NCBI RefSeq assembly: GCF_900156785.1
Contig: NZ_FTOP01000024.1
Coordinates: forward strand, 1-46,327
DNA: 46,327 nt
DNA from: Belliella pelovolcani
GTDB lineage: Bacteria; Bacteroidota; Bacteroidia; Cytophagales; Cyclobacteriaceae
Reading direction: 5' to 3'
Made by a program: the position numbers and the translations under genes. Shown piece after piece: positions 25,452 through 34,424 of the stretch; the stretch's first letter is position 1; each line of letters opens with the position of its first letter. Under the pieces are notes generated by a model, which saw only the letters and a program-made list of their open reading frames with translations, ran no database searches and was not told the origin of the DNA.

Positions 25452-25928
25452 TTACTGTAATACTTCCCTTACGATACCTGTTCCTATACCCAGGTGCTTC
25501 CAATCATCAACTTGAACTTCTATGATAACCAACATTCCAGGTTGCATACTCAGATATCCTTGATCTGCAATAGCAGACACCAAAGCACTAATGCCTGGAT
25601 TATGCCCTACTAGTAATAATGTACTGACATCTGATTCAGTCTCTGCAATCGATTCAAAAATCACTCCAGGCTCTGCTTCATAGATTTTTCTATCAAACGC
25701 TACTTTTACATTGTCAAAAATCTCAGCGACGATTTCAGTGGTTTGTGTGGTCCGTACAGCAGCACTTGAAAGAATTTTTTCAGGTTTCAAACTTGATTTT
25801 TTAAGTAACTCTCTCAATCTTATAAGTTGAGACTTCCCTTTTGAACTCAGCTGTCTTTCAAAATCACTTGGGAAATTAAAATCCGCCTCTCCATGTCTCA
25901 ACACCGCCAAAATTTTATTGCTTTGCAT
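25452..25928 (-). CDS. SixA-like histidine phosphatase
   Basis: The 158-residue protein belongs to the histidine phosphatase superfamily. The catalytic RHG motif is at residues 11-13 (LAVLRHGEAD) and the second motif GHNPG is near 108, with SSAAVRTTQTTEI in between. Length and motif order match SixA, which dephosphorylates phosphohistidine in phosphorelay proteins in E. coli. Whether this one acts on a phosphorelay is unknown. It is cytoplasmic. A possible minus-strand -7 element (TATTTTTG at 25976-25983) lies upstream, without a -33 partner. Confidence 0.88.
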   Translation of the reverse strand: MQSNKILAVLRHGEADFNFPSDFERQLSSKGKSQLIRLRELLKKSSLKPEKILSSAAVRTTQTTEIVAEIFDNVKVAFDRKIYEAEPGVIFESIAETESDVSTLLLVGHNPGISALVSAIADQGYLSMQPGMLVIIEVQVDDWKHLGIGTGIVREVLQ

Positions 25929-26087
25929 TATGATATTGTATTGTTAGAATGATTACAAATCTGAAATAATCATGCCAAAAATAAGATGTTATCTTGGATA
26001 ATTTGGAATACATGATAATCAAATCTATTTTTAGATTTTAATTGATTCTAGAAATATAGAGTCCATTGTTTTAATGCAAAAAAAGTT

Positions 26088-28406
26088 ATGTCAAAAAATC
26101 TAGTTATTGTAGAGTCACCTGCCAAGGCAAAAACCATTGAGGGGTACTTAGGGAAAGATTTCAAAGTAGCTTCAAGCTATGGTCACGTGCGGGATTTGCC
26201 TAAAGGAGACAAAGCAATTGACATTCAAAATAGATTCAAACCTACTTATGAAGTCACTCCTGACAAGAAAGAAGTCATCAAACAACTCAAAAGCTTGGTC
26301 AAAAATGCTGAAACAGTCTACCTAGCGAGTGATGATGACCGCGAAGGAGAAGCTATCAGCTGGCACCTCAAAGAGGTTTTAAAACTGAAAGACGAGAATA
26401 CCAAAAGAATCGTATTCAGAGAAATCACTAAAAATGCCATTACCAAAGCAATAGAAAATCCAAGAACTATTGACTATGACCTTGTCAATGCCCAACAGGC
26501 AAGACGTATCTTGGATCGTTTGGTTGGATTTGAATTATCTCCTATACTTTGGAAAAAAATAAAAGCAGGTCTATCTGCTGGAAGGGTTCAATCAGTAGCC
26601 GTAAGATTGATTGTGGAGCGTGAGCGGGAAATTGAAAAGTTCAAATCAAAGTCAGCCTATAGAATCACTGCGATTTTTGATGTAGAAGGAAAGTCACTTG
26701 CAGCTGAATTACCTAAGAAATTTGATTCGCAAGAAGAGGCCGAGGATTTTCTGAAGAAATGCATAGGTGCTGAATTCAACATTCAAAATCTAGAGAAAAA
26801 ACCAGGTAAGAAAACACCTGCTGCACCTTTCACTACTTCTACTTTACAACAAGAAGCAAGTAGAAAGTTGAGCTTTTCAGTAGCACAAACCATGTCAGTT
26901 GCCCAAAAGCTTTATGAAGCTGGGAAAATCACCTACATGAGAACAGACAGCACCAATCTCTCGGAAGATGCTATGGCTGCTGCAAAAGATGAAATTACTT
27001 CAGCTTACGGTTCGGAGTATCATAAATCAAGAAAATACAGTACCAAAAGCGAAGGCGCTCAAGAAGCACACGAAGCAATCAGACCTACTGATTTTTCTAA
27101 ACATGATACCAGTGGCGATAGAAACGAGCAAAGACTCTATGAACTCATTTGGAAAAGAGCTATCGCTTCTCAAATGGCTGATGCCGAATTGGAAAAAACC
27201 AATGTCACCATAGGTATTTCCACACTTCCACAGACCCTTACCGCTACTGGGGAAGTGATCAAATTTGAAGGATTCCTTAAAGTCTATTTAGAAAGCACTG
27301 ACGAAGAACCTGAAGATGATGAATCAACTGAGAAGGGTTTGCTACCTCCTTTGAAAATTGGACAAGTTCTTGAGCTAGTAGAAATGAAAGGAAGAGAAAC
27401 CTTCAGTAGACCTGCACCAAGGTATACTGAAGCATCCTTAGTGAAAAAATTGGAGGAAATGGGTATAGGAAGACCATCCACTTATGCACCGACTATTTCC
27501 ACGATTCAAAAACGGAATTATGTAATCAAAGAATCTCGTGAAGGAACTGAGAGAAAATATACAGAGATGAAAATCTCTAAAGGTACCTTCAAAAAAGAGA
27601 ACAAAACAGAAATAGCTGGAGCTGATAAAAATAAGCTTTTTCCTACAAATATTGCCATGGTGGTCAATGACTTCTTGGTCGAGCATTTCCCTAATGTCAT
27701 CGATTTTACTTTTACCGCAAGGGTTGAAAAGGAATTTGATGATATTGCCCAGGGTGGTCAAAACTGGGAGGATATGATCCAAAACTTCTATGGAGCATTC
27801 CATACCCGTGTAGAAGAAACTGCCAATGTCGCTCGTGCAGATGTCAATAGTGCTCGGGAATTAGGAGTAGATCCAAAAACAGGCAAGAAAGTTATCGTGA
27901 GACTAGGGAAGTTTGGCCCTCTTGCCCAAATTGGGGAACAAGAAGACGAAGAAAAACAATTTGCAAGTTTGAAAAGGGGACAGTTTATTGAAAATATCAC
28001 CCTTGAAGACGCATTAGAACTTTTCAAACTTCCAAGAGATGTGGGGCAATTTGAGGATAAGAAAATTGTAGCTGCTATTGGTAGATTCGGACCTTACTTA
28101 AGACATGATAGTAAGTTTGTATCTTTAGGAAAGGAGCACGATCCTCTCAGCATTTCCGAAGAGGAGGCGATTGAGTTAATCAAAGCAAAGCGTAAAGCAG
28201 ATGCAGAGAAGCACATCAAAACCTTTGAAGAAAATGAAGAAATTCAAATACTCAATGGTAGATGGGGGCCATACATCAAGTTTGGAAAAAACAATTTCAA
28301 AATTCCAAAAGATAAAGAAGCAGCCGAATTGACTTATGCCGAAACCATAGAAATCATAGAAAATCAACCTGAAAAGAAAAAAGGTAGATTCGCCAAGAAA
28401 AAGTAA
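26088..28406 (+). CDS. topA: DNA topoisomerase I
   Basis: This type IA topoisomerase relaxes negatively supercoiled DNA. It has 772 residues. The N-terminal Toprim domain carries IVESPAKAKTIEGYLG and ASDDDREGEAISWHL with the acidic metal ligands. The catalytic tyrosine is in KITYMRTDST (Tyr283). Central and gate regions are complete, including GRPSTYAPTISTIQKRNYV. The C-terminus has no cysteine zinc fingers; instead it carries topoisomerase C-terminal repeats (LGVDPKTGKKVIVRLGKFGP, then IGRFGPYLRHDSKFV, then NGRWGPYIKFGKNNF) and a basic tail. This layout is normal in Bacteroidota. The gene is followed by a terminator. Confidence 0.97.
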   Translation: MSKNLVIVESPAKAKTIEGYLGKDFKVASSYGHVRDLPKGDKAIDIQNRFKPTYEVTPDKKEVIKQLKSLVKNAETVYLASDDDREGEAISWHLKEVLKLKDENTKRIVFREITKNAITKAIENPRTIDYDLVNAQQARRILDRLVGFELSPILWKKIKAGLSAGRVQSVAVRLIVEREREIEKFKSKSAYRITAIFDVEGKSLAAELPKKFDSQEEAEDFLKKCIGAEFNIQNLEKKPGKKTPAAPFTTSTLQQEASRKLSFSVAQTMSVAQKLYEAGKITYMRTDSTNLSEDAMAAAKDEITSAYGSEYHKSRKYSTKSEGAQEAHEAIRPTDFSKHDTSGDRNEQRLYELIWKRAIASQMADAELEKTNVTIGISTLPQTLTATGEVIKFEGFLKVYLESTDEEPEDDESTEKGLLPPLKIGQVLELVEMKGRETFSRPAPRYTEASLVKKLEEMGIGRPSTYAPTISTIQKRNYVIKESREGTERKYTEMKISKGTFKKENKTEIAGADKNKLFPTNIAMVVNDFLVEHFPNVIDFTFTARVEKEFDDIAQGGQNWEDMIQNFYGAFHTRVEETANVARADVNSARELGVDPKTGKKVIVRLGKFGPLAQIGEQEDEEKQFASLKRGQFIENITLEDALELFKLPRDVGQFEDKKIVAAIGRFGPYLRHDSKFVSLGKEHDPLSISEEEAIELIKAKRKADAEKHIKTFEENEEIQILNGRWGPYIKFGKNNFKIPKDKEAAELTYAETIEIIENQPEKKKGRFAKKK

Positions 28407-28413
28407 TGAAATG

Positions 28414-28438
28414 GCAGGAAGAAATTCCTGCTTTTTTT
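28414..28438 (+). terminator. Rho-independent terminator of topA
   Basis: gcaggaa (28414-28420) pairs with ttcctgc (28425-28431) around a GAAA tetraloop, and seven T residues follow. The sirtuin gene starts 24 bases later. Confidence 0.9.
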
Positions 28439-28461
28439 ATGCATTTAATTAAATTAGCCAG

Positions 28462-29157
28462 ATGCAAAAAAAGAAACTCGTTGTCCTAACTGGTGCTGGT
28501 ATATCAGCTGAAAGTGGTATTGCTACTTTTAGAGACAGCAATGGCTTATGGGAAGGACATGATGTGATGGAAGTGGCATCTCCTGAAGGCTGGCGTAGAA
28601 ACAAAGCGCTAGTTCTTGACTTTTACAATCAACGCAGAAGACAAGCAAAAACAGTCAATCCAAACAAAGCACATCTAACCTTAGCTAAGCTTGAGCAACA
28701 TTTTGATGTTACAATCATCACTCAAAATGTAGATAACCTACACGAGCGTGCCGGTTCTACCAACATAATTCACCTCCATGGAGAGTTATTTAAAAGTCAA
28801 AGTACGCTTGATCCTGCACTTGTTTATAAAATGATGGGCACAGAAATCAACATCGGTGATAAGTGTGAAAAAGGAAGTCAACTTAGACCCTTTATTGTAT
28901 GGTTTGGAGAAATGGTACCTATGATGGAGCCCGCTATAGAGCACGCTTTACAAGCTGATATTTTTGCTGTGATTGGTACTTCTTTACAAGTATATCCAGC
29001 AGCTAGTCTCATTCAATATGCTCCTGAAAAGGCAGTTAAATACATCATCGATGTGAAAATTCCTATGACCAGCTTTATTCCAAATTTAAAATCAATAAGT
29101 GCTAGTGCTACAGAAGGCACTCAAATTATGGCTAAGGAAATTTTGACTTTAAAATAG
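28462..29157 (+). CDS. cobB: NAD-dependent protein deacylase (sirtuin, CobB-like)
   Basis: The 231-residue protein removes acyl groups from lysine with NAD. NAD-binding motifs are LTGAGISAESGIATFRD and TQNVDNLHERAG; the catalytic His is in HLHGEL (near residue 106). Tyr55 and Arg58 in FYNQRRRQ match the Y-x-x-R motif of class III sirtuins (SIRT5, E. coli CobB), which prefer succinyl or malonyl groups. The zinc module is unusual: only one Cys remains (GDKCEKG) where four are normal, so it probably binds no zinc. This variant may be common in the lineage. The YfcC-like gene starts 36 bases later, so the two are probably cotranscribed. Confidence 0.92.
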   Translation: MQKKKLVVLTGAGISAESGIATFRDSNGLWEGHDVMEVASPEGWRRNKALVLDFYNQRRRQAKTVNPNKAHLTLAKLEQHFDVTIITQNVDNLHERAGSTNIIHLHGELFKSQSTLDPALVYKMMGTEINIGDKCEKGSQLRPFIVWFGEMVPMMEPAIEHALQADIFAVIGTSLQVYPAASLIQYAPEKAVKYIIDVKIPMTSFIPNLKSISASATEGTQIMAKEILTLK

Positions 29158-29193
29158 TTTATATAAAACCAAAAATCTGAATCCCCCTACCCT

Positions 29194-30525
29194 ATGAAGC
29201 TTACTTTCCCGCATCCTATGATCATTATGCTGGCTTTTGTTGGTCTAGCAGCATTGCTCACTTATATCATCCCTGCTGGTTCTTATGATCGGGTATTGGA
29301 CGAGCAGACTCAAAGAGCAGTCGTAGTGGAAGGCAGCTATCAACCAAAGGAAAACACACCAGTCAATATAGGAAAGACATTCTTGAGCGTACCTGAGGGG
29401 ATCATAGAAGGAGCCGAAGTAGTTGTCTTAATTTTAATCATAGGTGGCGCATTCTATGTAGTGGATAAAACTGGTGCTTTTCAGTCAGGTTTAGAAAGCC
29501 TGATCTTTAGATTTGACAAAGCCAAAGCATGGCTCTTAGCTTTGGTAGGTGTTCTTTTTGCAGCAGCAGGTGCACTCAACGGGCTTCAGGAAGAGATCAT
29601 TGCTATGGTGCCTGTTTTGATGATTTTAACTCAGCGAATCGGTTATACCAAAACAGCTGGAGTAGCGATAAGTCTTGGAGCCGCCTTAATTGGTGGGTCA
29701 TTTGGTCCTACAAACCCTTTTTCCGTGATCATCGCTCAAAACATTGCAGAAGTCCCCATGTTCTCAGGTGGCTTGTATAGGATGATTTTCTTGGTATTGG
29801 CATTGGGATTTTGGATCATTTATGTAATCAGAACTGGTAAGGATCAAGAAAATTTGGAACCAATCAAAAGTGATAAACCAGCCAAAGTCTCAAATGCACA
29901 TATTATTATACTGCTATTGGTGGCCCTTACATTTGCAGTGATGATTTATGGCCTGACCAATTGGGAATGGGATTACAATGAAATGTCTGCTATTTTCTTT
30001 GCTATGGGTTTAGCTGTTGGGATCATCGGGAAGCTTGGAATCAATGGTACAGCTAAGGCTTATTCAGAAGGCTTCGCAGAACTTGTTTTTGCAGGAATCA
30101 TCGTTGGGTTGGCTAGAAGCATCTATTTAGTCATGCAAGACGGTCAAATCATCGACACCATCATTTATACATTATTCAATCCACTTGAAGGACTTCCTTT
30201 AGGTTTGGCTGCTTTTGGAATGATGATCGCTCAAGCCATATTACACATTCCTGTCCCTAGTACCTCAGGGCAAGCGGTATTAACGATGCCACTGCTAACT
30301 CCTCTTGCTGATCTGATTGGTATGTCACGGCAGGTGGTTGTCTTAGCTTACCAATATGGTGCTGGCATCATGGACATGGTCACGCCTAGCAATGGGGGTC
30401 TGATGGCTATACTAGCAGCTGCAGGGATCTCTTATAAAGAATGGATTCAATATGCTTGGAAGCCAATTTTAGTAATTTTCATCATTGCCTCCTTGTCTGT
30501 GATTTTAGGCATTTATCTTTTATAG
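29194..30525 (+). CDS. YfcC/DcuC-family membrane transporter
   Basis: The 443-residue protein has about eleven membrane helices and matches the YfcC branch of the DcuC/C4-dicarboxylate carrier superfamily. The start MKLTFPHPMIIMLAFVG and the following TYIIPAGSYDR are typical of this family. The re-entrant motifs GGSFGPTNPFSVIIAQN and PVPSTSGQAVLTMPLL and the C-terminal TPSNGGLMAILAAAG are also present. Substrates of YfcC proteins are not firmly known; carboxylates, amino acids or peptides are possible. It acts in the inner membrane. It lies 36 bases after the sirtuin gene in the same direction. Confidence 0.88.
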   Translation: MKLTFPHPMIIMLAFVGLAALLTYIIPAGSYDRVLDEQTQRAVVVEGSYQPKENTPVNIGKTFLSVPEGIIEGAEVVVLILIIGGAFYVVDKTGAFQSGLESLIFRFDKAKAWLLALVGVLFAAAGALNGLQEEIIAMVPVLMILTQRIGYTKTAGVAISLGAALIGGSFGPTNPFSVIIAQNIAEVPMFSGGLYRMIFLVLALGFWIIYVIRTGKDQENLEPIKSDKPAKVSNAHIIILLLVALTFAVMIYGLTNWEWDYNEMSAIFFAMGLAVGIIGKLGINGTAKAYSEGFAELVFAGIIVGLARSIYLVMQDGQIIDTIIYTLFNPLEGLPLGLAAFGMMIAQAILHIPVPSTSGQAVLTMPLLTPLADLIGMSRQVVVLAYQYGAGIMDMVTPSNGGLMAILAAAGISYKEWIQYAWKPILVIFIIASLSVILGIYLL

Positions 30526-30612
30526 AAGCTACTACTTTCGGATTTGTCTCTGATTTCATTAACTTTAAGAAAGTCTAAAGTATTATTTTCTAACCTTTTA
30601 AATTTTTAAAGC

Positions 30613-31641
30613 ATGAAACAAGTTGCAATACTTTCAATTGATGGAGGTGGAATCAGAGGTGTAATACCAGGTACAATTCTACAACTGATAGAAGAAAAGA
30701 TCCAAGAGAAAACACAGAATCCACAGGCTAGACTGGTTGATTATTTTGATTTTGTGGCAGGTACGAGCACTGGAGGTATCTTGGGCTGTGGGATGCTGAT
30801 GCCGGATCAAGCAGACCCAACAAGACCCAAGTTCAGCATGGAGGAAGTAGTCAATCTCTACATGGAAAATGGTGGTGCAATTTTTAAAAAGCCATTTGGG
30901 CATAAACTGAGGACTGTATTTGGGATTAAAGAAGCCAAATACCCTAATAAAGCCTTACTTCAAGCTTTAGAAAAGTATTTTGGTAACGTCTACTTAAGTG
31001 AATTAATGAAACCTTGTCTCTTTGCTTCCTATGATATAGAAAGTAGAAGTGCCAAATTTTTCAAACATGGCTATGCCTGCAAAGATGAATCCCATGACTT
31101 TTTTGTCAAAGATTTAGCACAAGCTACAGCAGCAGCACCCACATATTTTGAAGCGGCTCTAATCAAATCTAGATTTGGCTCCGCATACCCTCTGATCGAT
31201 GGTGGAGTTTTTGCCAATAACCCAGCCATGTGTGCTTATGCTGAAGCCAGGAAATGTACTTTTGGGAATATAGAGAATCCTACCTCCAAAGATATGTTGA
31301 TGATTTCGCTGGGAACGGGCTCAGTAAAAGAATCATTTCCATTCGAGAAAGCTAGAAGATTTGGGCTTGTGCAATGGATCAAACCATTGATCGATATTAT
31401 GATGTCAGGAAACTCTGAAACTGTATCTCACCAATTAAAGTGGCTATTTGATGCGGGAAATAATCAAAATGGATTTATCAGGGTAGAGCCAGACCTCCAT
31501 GAGGCCAGTCCTGACATGGATGATGCTAGTCCAAAAAACCTCAATGCCTTGAAAAATGCAGCGATCAAATATGTCAAAGATCATCCCGAACAGATCAATG
31601 AGATTGTAACCAAACTGATTGAAAATCAAAGAGGCAAATAA
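30613..31641 (+). CDS. Patatin-like phospholipase
   Basis: The 342-residue protein is a patatin-type lipid acyl hydrolase with a Ser-Asp dyad. The oxyanion-hole motif is DGGGIRGVIPG (from residue 9), the nucleophile motif is GTSTGG (near 50, Ser52) and the catalytic Asp is in DGG (near 196, PLIDGGVFANNP). No signal peptide is seen, so it is probably cytoplasmic or peripheral to the membrane. CBASS defence systems also use patatins, but no cyclase, ubiquitin-like or JAB gene is adjacent, so a lipid-turnover role is more likely. A terminator follows. Confidence 0.9.
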   Translation: MKQVAILSIDGGGIRGVIPGTILQLIEEKIQEKTQNPQARLVDYFDFVAGTSTGGILGCGMLMPDQADPTRPKFSMEEVVNLYMENGGAIFKKPFGHKLRTVFGIKEAKYPNKALLQALEKYFGNVYLSELMKPCLFASYDIESRSAKFFKHGYACKDESHDFFVKDLAQATAAAPTYFEAALIKSRFGSAYPLIDGGVFANNPAMCAYAEARKCTFGNIENPTSKDMLMISLGTGSVKESFPFEKARRFGLVQWIKPLIDIMMSGNSETVSHQLKWLFDAGNNQNGFIRVEPDLHEASPDMDDASPKNLNALKNAAIKYVKDHPEQINEIVTKLIENQRGK

Positions 31642-31648
31642 AAAAAGA

Positions 31649-31677
31649 GGCTATATTGAATATAGCCCCCTTTTTTT
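31649..31677 (+). terminator. Rho-independent terminator of the patatin gene
   Basis: ggctatat (31649-31656) pairs with atatagcc (31660-31667) and is followed by CCC and a T run. It could also serve the convergent gene at 31701. Confidence 0.85.
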
Positions 31678-31700
31678 AAATTTTAATTTAGATAATTAAT

Positions 31701-32492
31701 TCACCTCACTGTCCCTTCTAGCGTAGCCAGGTAAACCCATTTTTGATCTCTCGATTTCAGGCCTTGTTCAATTTTGGCTCGCTGATCTGCTGTTGATTCC
31801 ATATCTTCATATTCTTGAGCATTGAAAAACTGCACATAATCTTTATACATATTCATGGTGAGGTGAGTGGACTTTGCTTCACTTCCAAAGGGTAATGCAG
31901 TTCTCAATAAAACCCAACTGCCCATCAAGCCTTTTTCGATTCTGCTCTGATGAATGGGTAAAAACACTTCTCTTTCTGCCCTTTCATATTCTTGAAATCT
32001 TCCCTCCGTTGCTTTCATCAAATCAAAAGATGCTAATATCCCCCTTTTCATTTTGAAACTATCCTTGCTATTGGCAATTTGTTGCATGTAAGATCTTTGC
32101 TTGAGATCAAAAGCACGGTTGGCAAGTGAAAACTTATCCTTTACCGCTTTAGCATTTAGATGGGGGTAAGCAATCATGGCATACTTGACCAAATCTTCCT
32201 CATTTAAGCCATTCATCATGGAGACTGGGTTATCATAATAAGTTATAGTGATATATTGAAATTCACCCGAATCTGCACCTGACTGTAATGACCAAAAGTC
32301 CCATCCGGAGATCTTTTTATCATTGATAGCAGATTGATATACTTTTTCCATAAAGTCCTTATGTTCTATAAAATCATACATTTCTGACGATTCCACTTTG
32401 AAAAATTCAAAGACTAAATATCTGGTTTCTTGAGCCCAAATTGCTCCTGACAATAGGGTCAAAAGCAGTAACATTAAGATGGATCTTTTCAT
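31701..32492 (-). CDS. Secreted protein of unknown function
   Basis: I do not recognise this 263-residue protein. It begins with a clear signal peptide (MKRSILMLLLLTLLSG, cleavage near IWAQ). The mature part may hold two similar alpha/beta halves: TRYLVFEFFKVESSEMYDFI, then SGWDFWSLQSG in the first, and RGILASFDLMK, FLPIHQSRIEKGLMGSWVLL in the second. This layout recalls ferredoxin-like or NIPSNAP/DUF-type dimeric alpha-beta barrel domains, but the resemblance is only structural guesswork. Location is probably periplasmic or outer surface. It is monocistronic and convergent with the patatin gene. Confidence 0.7.
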   Translation of the reverse strand: MKRSILMLLLLTLLSGAIWAQETRYLVFEFFKVESSEMYDFIEHKDFMEKVYQSAINDKKISGWDFWSLQSGADSGEFQYITITYYDNPVSMMNGLNEEDLVKYAMIAYPHLNAKAVKDKFSLANRAFDLKQRSYMQQIANSKDSFKMKRGILASFDLMKATEGRFQEYERAEREVFLPIHQSRIEKGLMGSWVLLRTALPFGSEAKSTHLTMNMYKDYVQFFNAQEYEDMESTADQRAKIEQGLKSRDQKWVYLATLEGTVR

Positions 32493-32715
32493 TGCCTGAG
32501 GGTTTACGTTTCTAATTCATTGTTGTTTCTTTAAAATTTAGGAATTAAATTTTGTATTTAATAATTTTAACCAACTTTTTTGACTATAAAAAATCATTTT
32601 AGTAAAACAAACCTTTATATTGGTTAATTTTACTTCCATCAAAAAGTAAAATAAGTGCATTAGGAAAAAGTTAGCGATATTAGTACCTTTTACAGATCAA
32701 TTAACAACAAAGAAT

Positions 32716-33840
32716 ATGAATATATCTAGAAGAGATTGGTTAAAAAAATCCTCTCTAACAGCAGGGATGGCATTCTTAGGGGGTATAGGCACATATAGCT
32801 CTTTGACCGCTGAAGAGAAGAGCAAATTTAATCCAAGACCACTAGAACCTCTTATTCGTCTAGGATCAAACGAAAATCCTTATGGCCCTTCTCAAAAAAT
32901 GCGAGAGGCTATGCAAAAAGGCTTTGACCTTTCTTGCAGGTACCCATGGGCATACAATCAACCTCTGATCGATATGATTGCAGCCAAAGAAGGAGTGCCA
33001 TCAGATCATATTGTGCTGACGGCTGGATCTACGGAAGGACTGAAAATAGCTGGCCTTACCTATGCTCTGAATGGAGGAGAAATTATCTCTGGACTTCCTA
33101 CATTCCTCTCTTTGATGACATATGCAGAAATCTGGGGTGCATCAATCAATTGGGTTCCTTTAGATCAGGATATGAATTTTGACCTTCCGGAAATAGAAAA
33201 AAGAATCAGTAGTAAGACCAAATTAGTCTTTCTCTGCAATCCCAATAATCCAACTGGTAAACTACTTCCTGCTCAGCAAGTCATGGATTTTTGTGAATCA
33301 GTAAGTAATAAGACTATGATATTCAGCGATGAAGCTTACTATGATTATATCGAAGATCCCAATTATCCATCCATGGTGGAATTAGTTAAGAAGGGGAAAA
33401 ATGTCATCGTATCCAAAACCCTATCAAAAATATATGGGCTTGCAGGTATCAGAATAGGGTACTTGATCGCCAAGCCTGAGATTGCAGCAGATCTATCGAA
33501 TCGAGTTGTAGCCAATCTAAATATCATGGCTATAGAAGCTGCAAAAGCCGCATTGAGTGATGATGAGTTTTACCAATTCAGCTTACAAAAAAATATTGAA
33601 GCCAGAAAATCAATTGAAACTACACTTGATCATTTAGGACTTGAGTATTTACCTTCTCAGGCCAATTTTGTGTTTTTTGACGCCAAACAATATGTAGTAC
33701 AACTTGCAGAAAAAATGCGAGAAAAAGGAGTGATCATAGGCAGACCTTTTCCTCCATTCAATGAATGGTGCAGGATTAGCACAGGAACAATGGAGGAAGT
33801 TTCATTTTTTAATAAGGCTATCACAGAACTTTATACCTAA
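32716..33840 (+). CDS. Tat-exported HisC-like PLP aminotransferase
   Basis: The 374-residue protein is a fold-type I aminotransferase of the HisC group. SNENPYGPS, NPNNPTG and DEAYYDY mark the PLP and substrate sites, and Lys238 in TLSKIYGLAGIRIGY is the Schiff-base lysine. The N-terminus is a twin-arginine signal (SRRDWLKKSSLTAG, then hydrophobic AFLGGIG), which suggests export of a folded, cofactor-loaded enzyme to the periplasm. That is unusual for a HisC-like enzyme, and no other his gene is nearby, so a role in histidine synthesis is unlikely. A GNAT gene starts 8 bases after its stop, so an operon is likely. Confidence 0.9.
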   Translation: MNISRRDWLKKSSLTAGMAFLGGIGTYSSLTAEEKSKFNPRPLEPLIRLGSNENPYGPSQKMREAMQKGFDLSCRYPWAYNQPLIDMIAAKEGVPSDHIVLTAGSTEGLKIAGLTYALNGGEIISGLPTFLSLMTYAEIWGASINWVPLDQDMNFDLPEIEKRISSKTKLVFLCNPNNPTGKLLPAQQVMDFCESVSNKTMIFSDEAYYDYIEDPNYPSMVELVKKGKNVIVSKTLSKIYGLAGIRIGYLIAKPEIAADLSNRVVANLNIMAIEAAKAALSDDEFYQFSLQKNIEARKSIETTLDHLGLEYLPSQANFVFFDAKQYVVQLAEKMREKGVIIGRPFPPFNEWCRISTGTMEEVSFFNKAITELYT

Positions 33841-33848
33841 CAGCAATT

Positions 33849-34412
33849 ATGCAAATTGACTTTAATTTAAAGCTTGAAAGTGACCATTTGTTATTGAGAC
33901 CACTTTTAGAAAATGATTTAAATCAACTTCTTGAGTTGACTCAAGAGCCTGATATGTGGAAATTTTATACCCACGACCTATCCCATATAGACACCTTGTC
34001 CGACTGGGCTCGTCCTGCTTTCAAAAGAGAAAGATTGCAATTTGTGATTATAGATAAGGCTACAAATACTATTTTGGGTTCAAGTGCATTTGGCAATTAT
34101 GCTTTGAGAGATCGCAGAATCGAGATCGGGTGGACATGGTTAGCTAAATCACATCAAGGAAGCGGAATCAATGCCCAAGTCAAACAAATCATGCTTACTT
34201 ACGCATTTGAAAAGCTTTACATGGAAAGGGTAGAATTCAAAACTGACGTACTCAATTCACAAGCAAGAAAAGCGCTAAGAAACATCGGAGCCATCGAAGA
34301 GGGTGTACTCAGAAGTCATACACTGATGACTAAGGAAAGAAGAAGAGACACTATTTATTACAGCATTCTGAAGTCAGAATGGAATCATATCAAAAGAGAA
34401 AATGACTGGTAA
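33849..34412 (+). CDS. GNAT-family N-acetyltransferase (RimJ/RimL-like)
   Basis: The 187-residue protein has the RimJ/RimL type of GNAT fold: the opening LESDHLLLRPLLENDLNQLL, then RRIEIGWTWLAKSHQGSG with the acetyl-CoA-binding HQGSG loop, and VLNSQARKALRNIGAIEEG near the end. Members transfer acetyl groups from acetyl-CoA to amines, such as protein N-termini or small molecules. The substrate is unknown. It is predicted cytoplasmic. It starts 8 bases after the aminotransferase stop and is followed 12 bases later by a membrane protein, so the three genes are probably one transcript. Confidence 0.88.
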   Translation: MQIDFNLKLESDHLLLRPLLENDLNQLLELTQEPDMWKFYTHDLSHIDTLSDWARPAFKRERLQFVIIDKATNTILGSSAFGNYALRDRRIEIGWTWLAKSHQGSGINAQVKQIMLTYAFEKLYMERVEFKTDVLNSQARKALRNIGAIEEGVLRSHTLMTKERRRDTIYYSILKSEWNHIKRENDW

Positions 34413-34424
34413 ACCCCAAACACT

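Noticed and set aside
30613-31641. Patatin as the effector of a CBASS anti-phage system
   Set aside because: No cyclic-oligonucleotide synthase, ubiquitin-transfer or JAB gene is adjacent; the neighbours are a transporter and a secreted protein.
32716-33840. Histidine biosynthesis gene hisC
   Set aside because: The protein has a twin-arginine export signal and no other his gene is nearby, so only the family, not the role, was kept.
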